Assembly: GCA_019671135.1 (NCBI GenBank) | Contig: JAHRHY010000009.1 | Location: 1,922,001 to 1,986,000, forward strand | DNA length: 64,000 nucleotides | Source of the DNA: Linnemannia hyalina | Taxonomy: Eukaryota > Mortierellomycota > Mortierellomycetes > Mortierellales > Mortierellaceae | Direction: 5' to 3' | Shown here: positions 44,719 to 55,044 of the stretch, piece by piece | How positions within the stretch are numbered: the first letter of the stretch is position 1 | Layout of the letters: every line of letters begins with the position of its first letter | The notes under the pieces: generated by a model | Seen by the model: the letters and a program-made list of their open reading frames with translations, nothing else | Told to the model about the DNA's origin: nothing | The model's database searches: none | Position numbers and translations under genes: made by a program

Positions 44719-46935
44719 CTAGTCGTCGCAAAAGCCGTAAAAGTCGTCGTCTTCATCCTCTTGCACTACGCCTTCTTCCGCTTCGTTGTCCTGTGCTTCA
44801 TCCTTCTGAACCCGTTGTAAGTTTGCAGCGCATCTTCTCTTGCTTGGACTAAAAAAAGTGACGCTACCCAGAGGTCGCGGCTCCCGCTCTGGTGTGCGTC
44901 GATCAGCGGTTCTTGCTTCCTCCTCGTGGTTCAACTCTTGCTCCTCTATTCGTTCCGTCAAGTCAAGCAAGTGTTTCTATATCACTCCAAGTACCAGTCT
45001 TCTATTCATTAGTCGAGAATTGATCATGCGAATATTTGAACAAGCGTAAGAATTCCATACCACATAAGCCAACAGAACGCTCAAAGTGTTTCCGCGAAGG
45101 AATAGTTTCCAGGAAGCAGACGAGTCTGGGAGACGCAGCATATGCTTGGTGGTGAGGTCCGACACAAACACATCTCCATTGTACTTCAGTGCAAATAAGA
45201 CCGCCGACAGACCTATTTCGAAGCCATGAAGCTATTAGTTTTTTGACATCGAACTGTCACAAACAAAATAAATAAAAAATGGCGAATTCCCCTAGTCATC
45301 ATGTCGTTACGATGGACATCAAGCGCAAGGACGTCCTAATCCTCCAGTGGTATTCCAATTTTGCTCCTTTAAATATAGCATCATGGCCTAGTTGACCCGC
45401 AGATTCTTTCGGTACTGCACTTCAACCTGCTCCTCCGATGCGTCGTCCACTTTGAACTCGGAGTTGTTGAGCTCATGCTCCTCAGCCCTACACTGTAAGT
45501 CCAGTTTCATTCCGTAAGTCGCCGAACCTGCGTCCACATCGTATTCCTGCTGCATGAGCAACCGCTGCCGCCGTGTAGCCTTAGATGTCAGCTCTCCTCT
45601 GAAAAATATAGTGAGACACGGCCGTACACATGTTAATGTCATTGCAGATAGAAATTGGAGATTCACGTCATCTGGTTGTTGCGAGTGCTCCTAGGACGTA
45701 CGACTACACCTCCACCAGCTCGCCCTCGCTCATCGCCTTGGACGGCTTCTCAAGACAACTAAAGGATAATATGAGTATTAGTATTATGGCATAGGTTGCG
45801 AAATATCCATAATTAAAAGACCAAATGGAGTACTAACATGTGGCGCACGGCGTCAAGAATCCTCCGCTTCAATGGGCTGGTAGCCACTCCCTTCATGCGA
45901 GCCGAAGTTTCGACTCCCAATGCTGCCTCTACCACGTCCGTTAGCTTTTCCGTCCCGCCTGCCTCGAACGCTTCTTGAGGCGGGATCAAGATCTCTCATA
46001 ATTGCTCGCTGGGATTACTGATGTGCGGTTGCAAACACTGGGTCTTGATCAGGTCCAGTGTCTCCTCGCCGAATATGTCTCGGGCACCGCTCATCCTAGC
46101 ATTAACGATACCGGAAATCGCGACACTATGACAGAGAAAGAACCCTGTTAATATAAGTATCTATAAAAACAATAATGAAAGTACGCAAGGAATAGGATTG
46201 GAAATGTGACCTTACAACACTTCTTTCTCAACAACTTTTGTCATGGGCGCACTGTTCTGGACCTGTTTTTCAATATACTTGCATAGCATCTTGTGAAGAC
46301 TGGCCAATCCGTTTGGCCACTCCTCATCTAAGGCCACGTCCCTACCTTTGATCTAGACAATGAGAGAAAAATAAAGGGTATAATTAAACAGCTGTAGCTT
46401 TCCAGTGCGTCGCCTTGGCTTCCAATGTAGACACATGGCATTTGCTCCCAGCAAAATAATGTACCTTCTCCAAGAGTTGCTGGACAACTGACCGCTATGG
46501 CTCTGCGATAACCGAGTTTTTGCGTTTCGAGCCCCTCTTAGCGGTCGCCGGAGATGCTACAGGGGTTACACTTGGAAGAGGGATTCTGCTGTTGGTGGAA
46601 GTTGTGGCTCTGGTCGCTGCGGCTGCTGCGAACGTTTGAGTTGCGCCATCACCAAGGAGGTTGATGCCACTGACCATGACTTGTTGACTCCTAGTGATTC
46701 CGGCAACTTCTACTCGGCGTTGCTGTCTTGCAATGACTGCTTCCAACGATATCTTCTCGTCCTCTTTCCGTTTTTGAAATTACCCTAACTCCCATTTGCG
46801 AAACTCTATTGTCTATTAGAGTAGAATGTGGTTTGTTAATCACTAATCAGTCAGATCAATCAACTAATTCGTCAGATCATTGCAGCGCGAAACACAGCGA
46901 ACTGACTAACTTGGAGGCATCTTAAGCTGCCTCTG
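44719..46935 (-). pseudogene. Decayed multi-exon gene of an unnamed family
   Basis: A series of exons with good intron signals reads on the minus strand but carries stops at about 46780 (TAA), 46495 (TAG), 45996 (TGA), 45704 (TAG) and 45388 (TAG). Readable parts include FQKRKEDEKISLEAVIARQQ, SLHKMLCKYIEKQVQN, FGEETLDLIKTQCLQPHISN, LEKPSKAMSEGELVEV, MKLDLQCRAEEHELNNSEF with VEVQYRKNLRVN, an intact exon LSAVLFALKYNGDVFVSDL to GNTLSVLLAYV, and the last exon with LTERIEEQELNHEEEART and an acidic end. Each stop is one substitution from a sense codon; most fit C-to-T change (CAA, CAG or CGA to a stop). Exons are short and regularly interrupted, as in an expressed ancestor. Function unknown. Confidence 0.65.
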
Positions 46936-47480
46936 ATTGCACTCCTTGTAGGGATTTCAGCAACGCATCGTGTGCAGCATTCCTATTCGTTGCGCCCATA
47001 GTTGCGTAGCCATGCCTGTCGCACGTCCCTGGTATGCCAGGAATGAAACGCTCTGGGACACCTTCTCCACAGCGTCCGCTTTTGCCACCATTCCTTATCT
47101 TCTCTTCATCACTCGCTGCTGCCACAACTCTCACATCCTTTCATCTTTACAGATCATCAGAGGTATGTATGGAGTCCAATAATTATTTTTTTTGCCAGCA
47201 AGAAATTCATGGCTGGGGACTCACCACTGCTGACAGTCATTCAGATTGTTCGCTATGGATTAAAGAGCTTAGCGTTGTGGAGTCGGATGAAAAGGGATAT
47301 TATCCCTGTCTTGTCAGCCTGTGCGGAGCCGGGATTGCTAGGTTTCGCACTGGTGACCCCCACAATGTTTGGACCACATGAGTCAATGCAGTCCTTCAGC
47401 AGAGGAATAGCATCTGACAGGGGAATCGTTTCTTGCGGGGAAATTCACGTGATTATCCAATAAACAATACTGACATCCTA
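46936..47480. other. Region between decayed genes
   Basis: A 70-codon minus-strand frame (46922-47134) may be a further upstream exon of the decayed gene at 44.7-46.9 kb, but no valid junction was found. Plus-strand frames of 84 and 115 codons lack recognisable features. Confidence 0.35.
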
Positions 47481-47489
47481 GGACCATTT

Positions 47490-48190
47490 TACATACTAGA
47501 TTGCCACTGCAAGAAGACACACTCAAGACAGTCGCCAATGGACTTTCGAATCCCCAGTATTTTCAAGAAAATCGACCAATCACGTCGCTGCATACTGCGT
47601 TTCTTGTGGAAAGGGGCCATCAGACGAGGGATTGGAGCGTGAGTGGACATCAGTTGTTTTGCCGAGGCTAAAGGAGAGCGGAGCGGTATAACAGTGTTCC
47701 AAGAGGCCGCTACATGGCTGGAGAAGAACTGGGGGTTTCAGACCTTGACATGCCATCAGCCCTCGAGGAAGCGTATTTCCATGGTGGATTTCCTTAACGG
47801 CGCATTGGTTATATGCTGTCAAATGTCAAGGATTGAAACTCCCTAATGGAAGTCGCAGACGACGGCCAGGAAGGGTGAACGGTTGGAGCAGGACGTGGAC
47901 ATCCAGATGCGCAAACTCCTGGGCACAGTTAAGATTGATCATCGAGCGATCACATTGGATCACTCCAGCCGTACCCTCGCGAGACTTCCAGGCATTCGGT
48001 TCGTATATGTCTTCCGTTGTTCTCAGCGATGCTCATTTGCTTGCATTTAACTTTAATTTAATATTTTATTTGTTTTGTATTTTTTAGATCCTTTACCTAC
48101 TGCCAAGCACCACCTTGTCGTCCGCAAGCGTCACGCCGTCCATCTCCGGCGCTAGTGCTACCAAGAAGAATACTACGGGATCTGAGGGTA
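47490..48190 (+). pseudogene. Decayed coding fragment
   Basis: Plus-strand pieces in different frames look protein-like: LPLQEDTLKTVANGLSNPQY (from about 47501), RYMAGEELGVSDLDMPSALE (about 47710), EQDVDIQMRKLLGTVKID with ARLPG (about 47886-48000) and, after an intron-like gap ending in TTTTTAG, DPLPTAKHHLVVRKRH. Stops and frameshifts separate them. Family not recognised. Confidence 0.35.
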
Positions 48191-49640
48191 TTTGAATTTA
48201 TTCCTTGTCAGGAATGTGTGCTCTCTTCTCGTTAAAACAACCCTCTCGGCTGATTCTATTCCTCTTCGACTTGAACGAAAGTTTACACAACGAAGAGGGC
48301 ACGGACGACCAAGGCTCGTACGATGTGTCTTTGAAGCAACTTGGGGCTTGTCCTTTTCCTCTCAATGTCCGCTCACACTTGTATCCGTCCTTGTCCAATA
48401 ATGGTGCTTCCTGCGTTTGCTCGTGCGCACACCAGCCCGTTCTTCGGGCTCGTGGACTTCGTTTTCAAAAAGGTATGTGGCCCATCCAGTCCAACCCTCG
48501 GCGCATTTAGTAACTCTCGTGTGGCCTCGGATGCTAATACCTGCGCCATTCGTTGTAGACCTGGAACCGGGACGTCTGCCTCCCAAGCCTGCCGCCGGGA
48601 CTCTCTCACACTCACCAAGAAATGTTTCTTGCTGCACGGTATCTCCTTCAAGAACCAGGCGATATCACCAAGAAGAAGGAAGTCGTGTAAGTAGTCACCC
48701 AAACCCCTCGCCATTCAAGCCTTTCCCTCCAAGCCACTGGGCATCACAACGATTTGCACTATACTCACGTTAATACTACATGTACATACACGCCTAGTCT
48801 CATCGTGAGCAGAACCGTCAACACGCTCTCGCCAACAGGACCTCGGTTCACCATTTCGCCAACGATTGTGTCCGAGTCTCGATTGCGATGCCTTTTATAC
48901 ACCTCCCCAGCAATCAACGAACTACGTGACGACTGTTGTCTATCTTGTATCCCGATGCTGATGACCTTGCCGCTATGTGTGTCGAATCACTACAAAGCAC
49001 AGTTTTCCGGTCCCTGTCCCAGTGTACTTTTGCCCGACCACCATTAGGTAGAATGTGAGGGAGATCTACAGTACATGAAATTGTGACTGAAAAATCTTAA
49101 TTTTTGTGACAAGGTCCATAGCAATGATAGCAATGTTGCTCCAGGGTCACTCCGGGATCGTAAGCGGCTGTAGTAAGCCATTTTCCTTTGTGGTTCCGTC
49201 TTTATCAATGTCACGATCTTTAATAAACCTATCACCCTCGCTATTGTCAGATTAGCGTCCGCACCCCTTTTGTCACCAAGGAGGGGTACATTCATTTTTT
49301 TTGCTATTATACACTCGCACTGGTAACACACCCACACACGATCGACGCATTGACCTTACTCTTTTTTTTTCTTGCTCTCTTGTCTACTGCAATACTGACA
49401 GTGGCCAGATTGTTATGGGTCTTTATGGCTGCGTAAGAAGAAGATGGCGTCCAATCGATAGTATGCTATTATTATTATTCTTAGCCTTTGCTATATGCTT
49501 TTCGGTTGTCTCCCGCACAAGGCATTCATTCACTTCGTTCATTTGTTCGTCCGAAACTTTATTATGGGCCTATCTGATGCAGGACGTTCTCAAGACCGTG
49601 AAGAACTTTCTTGAGCTTGCCAAACGAGAGTCCTACGACT
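48191..49640. other. Degraded region, no gene seen
   Basis: There are several overlapping frames of 90-118 codons on both strands (48200-48770) but none has a recognisable domain or valid splice plan. From about 49300 a plus-strand frame ends with LMQDVLKTVKNFLELAKRES, which looks like a coding remnant running into the left arm of the inverted duplication. Confidence 0.4.
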
Positions 49641-50084
49641 ATACAATCTTCTTCCAAGTGGCCAAGGTACTATTGAAGAGGAAGTAATGAAAATGAGGAA
49701 AACTCGTACCACTCCGCAACGTTATGACTGCCAAGAATATGGCGAACATTATTCAGGGCCATCTTTTCAATCAGGAGCGTCCAGATTATCTGCAGCCAGT
49801 TGGCAGTAACGGTTCCCTTCCCTGGAAAGCCAAACGCGAGGATGGACCCAGCTCCAGCTCCAGATCCAGCTCCAGCAGCGCCGCAACCACCGCCACCTTT
49901 TCTACCGCTTCCTCAAGTATCACCAACGGAACTAAAAGGCACCACAAGAGGACGGCGACTACCTCGAGTGCGGATTGATGGCGGTGTGGAGAGTCGCTCA
50001 TGACTTAGTTCCTTAGTGCTGGTATTGCGCAGTGGATGCTATGATGAGTTGCTTCGGTGACGTAATTATAGCGTCCATTGTCGG

Positions 50085-50960
50085 CCAGTGATGTAGATGG
50101 GGATCTGCCTTTTGAGTAATACTTTGGTGGCGTTCTTGTGATACCATTTCGTTAGTGTAGAAAATGATAATAAAATAATTCGGAACCGAGCTGTTCGCTC
50201 GGGGTGCTTTCTTTTATACACACGTTTTCCAATCTTGATCCATACTTTTGATGATGACTTCTGATAATCGTCATTGAAAGCGAGGGTCCACTACTACATT
50301 GACACACTCTCGACCTCCTTTGTACCCCAATCGACTATACGGCTAGATCCATTGCTCCCCTCGAGTCGTAGTTCCGCTGGTCCACCCATCTCGTCTAGAA
50401 ACGACTCTGTGCCCAGCCAACTTATCGACAACGGCGTGAAACAAGGTGCACGGGCGACCGAGCGGTCGAGATAACAAAGCGCGCACCCAGGGGGGTCTAC
50501 TTTATTGTTAGTACTCCTTCCTTTTATTCTCCTCGGCTTGTCTGTCCTATCCTTGACACTTTGCGCCCTCCTGATGCCATAGAGATCCACTTTTCGCCCT
50601 GCCGACGTTTCCGCCAGACCTCCGCTGTTGCAGCCCAACACCCGACCACAGGCCGATCTATCGTCTAACGGCGGACTGCGGTGTAACTGTCAACATATAT
50701 TATGGATTAGCCGGTGCCCAGGGGTCTACTTTACTGTTAGCACCCCCTCTCTTTATTCTCATCCCCTTTTTTTATTTTATTTTGTTTATTCTATCGATCT
50801 CACATATGCGAACTCCTTGGTCCTCTCCCAGTTCATTCTTACGGATATAGTCCTAGCTCCACTGCCCATTTGTTTAGACTAGATCCCCCACAGATAATCT
50901 TTGTTTACATCATCGCACCAGCAAGATTGACTTCTGCTTCGCCTCCATTAACTGCGCCTC
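50085..50960 (-). mobile_element. Tc1/mariner-associated insertion in the left arm (relic)
   Basis: This segment interrupts the left arm at a point where the right arm is continuous. Its first 130 bp match 53722-53860, which is part of a Tc1/mariner-type transposase reading on the minus strand, and 50590-50885 match 54115-54415. It holds no open transposase frame. Inside it, a stretch starting GGGGTCTACTTTA occurs twice (about 50490 and 50722). It is best read as a decayed transposon copy or compound insertion. Confidence 0.55.
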
Positions 50961-51016
50961 CAATCTTTCTGCGCAAGTTGAATACCCCTCATTCCTTGTA
51001 GGGCCCTAACCCCTTG

Positions 51017-51023
51017 TATAAAA
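51017..51023 (+). promoter_or_regulatory. TATA box of LRR gene 1
   Basis: TATAAAA, about 200 bp upstream of the chosen start, followed by a CT-rich leader. The matching promoter of LRR gene 2 has TATAAAAA at 56785-56792. Confidence 0.65.
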
Positions 51024-51218
51024 CGGCATCTTTTCTTCGTCTTGTCCACTTATCCCTATCACTCTTTCCTCTCTCGTCTCTTTCTTGCTCCCCTTGCTTG
51101 TTCCTTTTCTCATACTCTCTTGCTCTTACACTATCATATCGCATCTTCTTGTAGCCACATCAGCATTTCCCTCAACATCTCCGTCACGCCCGTCACGCTC
51201 TTCATCTTTCTGACTAGG

Positions 51219-52586
51219 ATGTCCCAGACATGTCCCCTCGATCTACCAGAGATTCGCTCAATAATTGCCAGCAATATTGGCCTCAATGACCTCACGTCCT
51301 GTGTGCGTGTGAGCCAGGATTGGAAGGATTTATTTACACCACCACTCTACAAGTCTGTCGTGTTGTCCAAACATGGTCCCAGCATGGAAACTGTCAAGAG
51401 AAACAAGCACCTGATAAAAAGTCTGAAGGTTCAGGGTTCTCTCCGTGGAAACCAATCGTGGACATCTGGACAAAACAATATAGTTACTAGCATCATGGCC
51501 AACTCGACTCCGGCTGCTTTGGACTTGAGTGAAGACTCGCTCGGAAACTACGGAGCTCAAGCACTGGCTGAGGCACTCAAGACCAACTCGACTCTGACCA
51601 CTTTAAACCTGCGCTTCAACTCGATCGGAGAGTACGGAGCTCGGGCGCTGGCTGAGGCACTCAAGATCAATTCGACTCTGACCACTTTGGACTTGAGTGG
51701 CTGCTCGATCGACGTCTGCGGAGTTCGTGCACTGGCTGAGGGACTCAAAATCAACTCGACTCTGACTGCTTTAACCTTGAGGTACAACATGCTCGGATCT
51801 AGCGCAGCTCAGGCGCTGGCTGAGGCACTCAAGATCAACTCGACTCTGACCACTTTGGACTTGACCGACAACTCGATCGGCGACAACGGATCTCATGCGC
51901 TGGCTGAGGCACTCAAGATCAACTCGACTCTGGCCACTTTGGACTTGGGTGGCAACCGGATCAGAGAAAACGGAGCTCAGGCGCTGGCTGAAGCTCTTAA
52001 GACCAACTCGACTCTGACTGCTTTGGACTTGACCAACAACTCGATCATTGACGACGGAATTCAGGCGCTGACTGAGGCACTCAAGGTCAACTCGACTCTG
52101 ACCACTTTGGAATTGGGCTACAACCTGATCGGAACCTACGGAGCTCAGGCGCTGGCTGAGGCACTCAAGACCAACTCGACTCTGAGTGCTTTAAACCTGC
52201 GCTTCAACTGGATCGGGGACAACGGAGCTCAAGCACTGGCTGAGGCACTCAAGGCCAACTCGTCTCTGGCCACTTTGGACTTGGGCCGCAACCGGATCAG
52301 AGAAAACGGAGCTCAGGCGCTGGCTGAGGCACTCAAGACCAACTCGACTCTGACCACTTTAAACCTGCGCTTCAACTCGACCGGAGACTACGGAGCTCAT
52401 GCGCTGGCTGAGACACTCAAGACCAACTCGACTTTGACCACTTTGGACCTAAGCGAAAACTCGCTCGGAGAAAACGGACCTCAGGCGCTGGCTGAGGCAC
52501 TTAAGACCAACTCAACTGTGTGCATTTTAGGCTTAAAAACTGATGTCGCCTCAATAGTCAAACCCCTCAACCGATGTACTCTATAG
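51219..52586 (+). CDS. F-box-like protein with 12 ribonuclease-inhibitor-type LRRs (LRR gene 1)
   Basis: This single-exon gene encodes 455 aa. The start at 51219 (MSQTCPLDLPEIRSII) is chosen because it matches the start of the paralogue at 56589 and lies a normal distance from the TATA box; the frame runs open 59 codons further up through the CT-rich leader. Residues 1-70 look F-box-like: LPEIRSIIASNIGLNDLTSC with VSQDWKDLFTPPLYKSVVL. Then come 12 leucine-rich repeats of 28 residues with consensus ALAEALKxNSTLTTLDL and NxIGxNGAQ, the ribonuclease-inhibitor/NLRC3 type, coded by 84-bp near-identical units. Such proteins may be SCF ubiquitin-ligase receptors or recognition proteins; partners are unknown. 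It forms one half of an inverted duplication. Confidence 0.85.
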   Translation: MSQTCPLDLPEIRSIIASNIGLNDLTSCVRVSQDWKDLFTPPLYKSVVLSKHGPSMETVKRNKHLIKSLKVQGSLRGNQSWTSGQNNIVTSIMANSTPAALDLSEDSLGNYGAQALAEALKTNSTLTTLNLRFNSIGEYGARALAEALKINSTLTTLDLSGCSIDVCGVRALAEGLKINSTLTALTLRYNMLGSSAAQALAEALKINSTLTTLDLTDNSIGDNGSHALAEALKINSTLATLDLGGNRIRENGAQALAEALKTNSTLTALDLTNNSIIDDGIQALTEALKVNSTLTTLELGYNLIGTYGAQALAEALKTNSTLSALNLRFNWIGDNGAQALAEALKANSSLATLDLGRNRIRENGAQALAEALKTNSTLTTLNLRFNSTGDYGAHALAETLKTNSTLTTLDLSENSLGENGPQALAEALKTNSTVCILGLKTDVASIVKPLNRCTL

Positions 52587-53169
52587 TGGTCACAAATTGT
52601 ACAAGTATGTTGAACCGCTATCTTCTATGGCCTTTAACTCAAAAACGGCATTGGCTTCCAGATCTTTCTAGTAGACCATTCACGTCCAAAATACAACATA
52701 ACATCTCTCTTATCTCTGTCCTTCTTGATGAAGTTCATGGTGACAATCAGACAAGAGTATTTGTATAACAGCAATCACGTAAGCTAACCATTGTAATATT
52801 TCGTGCGTAACAATTCTACCAATCACCGCCAACTTTCCCAAACAGAAATGTACCATAGTTTTTCGCATAGATCTCTCCTGAGTGTACATCTCCATTACCA
52901 GATCGCATCCTTCGCATCGAAATTAAGGGGAGTAATTCTTGACGATGATACTCCAAAACTTGTTCTTACTATGTTGTATCTTTGTGGTGAAATGCAGATA
53001 AGAGACTAGTTTTTAAAAAATCGCATCTTGCTTGGTGCCTATTTATATTGTATCTCTCTTGCAAATTCGTATCGTATACGTCAACTCGAATGGTACACAG
53101 TTCGTTGACAGAGAGTTGGATATTTTAAAAAACCATTTCCGTGTGCCGTGTACGTGAAAAATCGCCCTA
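52587..53169. other. 3' flank of LRR gene 1
   Basis: No gene seen. This spacer of about 580 bp is much longer than the matching spacer (about 70 bp) after LRR gene 2, so one arm gained or lost sequence here. Confidence 0.45.
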
Positions 53170-53950
53170 GGCCTCAGTAAACTTGTATGAGATTGCCATA
53201 TCTACTGGTGCAATTGAAACAATTGCTGTATCATTCATACTGATTTTTTTAGAAAGGCCTACTATGGATCATTTGTACAGTTTTGTAACCGTGATTATTA
53301 TTTGTATATCAAATTCGTGAGTTGACTCCTTTTGCCTTGATGAGAGCTTGCATCCGTTCAGGCATACTCCGAATCAGATTGCGGCAAAACTCCATTGGTG
53401 TTTCTTCTTCCTAGATCCCCCTCACTCGTTTCCACAGGCCTAGCATGCCTTTAGGAATGGACCCGTGCTCGCAAAGCACTTTTTTAAGTGTTGTCACAAA
53501 TGCTCTATTGGACTGAGGTCTGACGAATTGGAAGGCTATGTGAGTAGTCTTTCTGTCGCCTCCGTCAACTTAATGGAGGCAAAGTAGGACTTGATTGCCT
53601 TGGCGGTGCGCTTGAGATCAATATCTTGTTACAAGATAAAATACTCTGGATCGATGTTGTACCAGTCGAAGGTATTCAACAGCTCGTCTTGAAGAATGCG
53701 AATATACAAGAACAATGGTGTGGTGATGTAAATGGAGATCTGTCCTTTGAGTGTTATTTTGGTGGCGTTCTTGCGACCACCATTTCGTAGTGTAGAAAAT
53801 GATAATAACATAATGAACCAAACAGTTGGCTCAGGGCGCATCTTTTCTCTTATTCTTTTTGATCCACTCTTTTGATTGTTATTTTGACCAGCAAGGCCCA
53901 CTTGATCACCTTTCGACAGGTATTGCCACCGATGGCGTATCCTAGCCATG
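53170..53950 (-). mobile_element. Tc1/mariner transposase relic
   Basis: Reading on the minus strand from about 53850: LSFSTLRNGGRKNATKITLK, ILQDELLNTFDWYNIDPEYF, a stop (TAA), QDIDLKRTAKAIKSYFASIK, another stop, then PSNSSDLSPIEHL, a stop, a frameshifted KKCFASTG segment, LWKRVRGI, a stop (TAG), and EFCRNLIRSMPERMQALIKA. These correspond to the DDE/D core (QDND.KHTA; the SPDLNPIEHLW box) and the C-terminus of Tc1-type transposases. At least four stops and a frameshift make it dead. The 3' flank to about 53170 is shared, inverted, with 54846-54975. Confidence 0.8.
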
Positions 53951-54415
53951 TGTCCGTTTCCTTCTCAGCCAGCATTGAAAGCAGAATCTCTCTGCCACCC
54001 CTGCGCATTGTCAACAACGAACACAATGCGTATTGGGTAGCACAAGGAAGCCCACCACCGACCGGCTCATCCATCCTACCCTTGACAATATTGCACCACC
54101 ACTGAACTCATAGAGATCCCTTTTTCGCCCTGCCCACGTTTCCACTAGTTATCAATCCGACCACCACCATTGGTACTGGCCGATCTATCGTCTAACGGCT
54201 TACTACGGTGCAACTGTCAACCTATATTTTGGAATAGCCGGTGTCGAGGGGTCTACTTTACTGTTAGTACCCCCTCCCTTTATTCTCATCCCCTTTTTTA
54301 TTTTATTTTATTTTGTTTATTCTATCGATCCCACATATGCGAACTCCTTGGTCCTCTCCTAGTTCATCCTCACGGATATAGCCACAGTTAGTTTTTGTTT
54401 AGACTAGATCCCCCA
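53722..54415. repeat. Second copy of the 50085-50885 segment (direct repeat)
   Basis: This pairs in direct orientation with 50085-50885: the first part encodes the transposase piece described above, and the last part (about 54115-54415) matches 50590-50885, including GGCCGATCTATCGTCTAACG and GGGGTCTACTTTACTGTTAG. The middle differs in length. It lies at the centre of the inverted duplication. Confidence 0.75.
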
Positions 54416-54679
54416 AAGACAGTCTTGTTAACGTCATTGCAATAGCACATGGTTAACGCCACTTATTTTCCAGACCCTTCTATTGCCACTTCATTCTTTG
54501 AGAGACTTCTGCTGACTAATCCAGGCACATTTTCTCCTAGAAAACTCTAGCAACAACAGTGGTCAACCTGGTACCATACACATATAAATTCATAGTCAGC
54601 ACCGTAGATAGTTCCATCAGTTCATAAATCAAGTCTTTATTAAACACAACATCCCACAATCACGTCTCTGACCGCAAGA

Positions 54680-54975
54680 GCTTCGGAAGCGTGGGTCCAT
54701 TTCTGAAGGCATGCTTGACCTGTGGAAACGAGTGAGGGGGATCTAAGAAGAGGAAACATCAATGGAGTTTTGCCGCAATCTGACTCGGAGTATGCCTGAA
54801 CGGATGCAAGCTCTCATCAAGGCAAAAAGAGTCAACTCACGAATTTGATATGCAAATAATAATCATGGTTACAAAACTGTACAAATGACCCATGGTAGGC
54901 CTTTCTAAAAAAAATCAGTATGAATGATACAACAATTGTTTCAATTGCACCAACAATGGCATACACGTTTATTGA
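54680..54975 (+). mobile_element. 3' end of a Tc1/mariner transposase relic (inverted copy)
   Basis: Plus-strand reading gives SISEGMLDLWKRVRGI, a TAA stop, then MEFCRNLTRSMPERMQALIK and a short tail before TGA (about 54845). This is the inverted counterpart of 53313-53476. Both copies have a stop at the same codon after RGI (TAG in one, TAA in the other), so the element was probably dead before it was duplicated. Confidence 0.75.
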
Positions 54976-55044
54976 GATCTATAAAAATCTGGTTGTTAAT
55001 GCCATTCTTGTGCCAGAGCTTAAGGGGTTGAGCATGGAGCTACA

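Larger units (their letters stand above)
49641..53476. repeat. Left arm of a large imperfect inverted duplication
   Basis: From about 49641 to 53476 the DNA matches, in reverse, the right arm 54680-57275. Paired landmarks include the outer sequence CTTCTTCCAAGTGGCCAAGG, a GGTGACGTAATTAT(A/G)GCGTCC block (about 50057 and 56845), the LRR gene with its promoter, and a transposase tail (53313-53476). The arm carries an extra segment of about 0.88 kb (50085-50960) that is missing from the other arm, and a longer spacer after the LRR gene. Confidence 0.85.

Noticed and set aside
53313..53850. Functional transposase gene
   Set aside because: At least four stops and a frameshift interrupt the reading, so it is only a relic.
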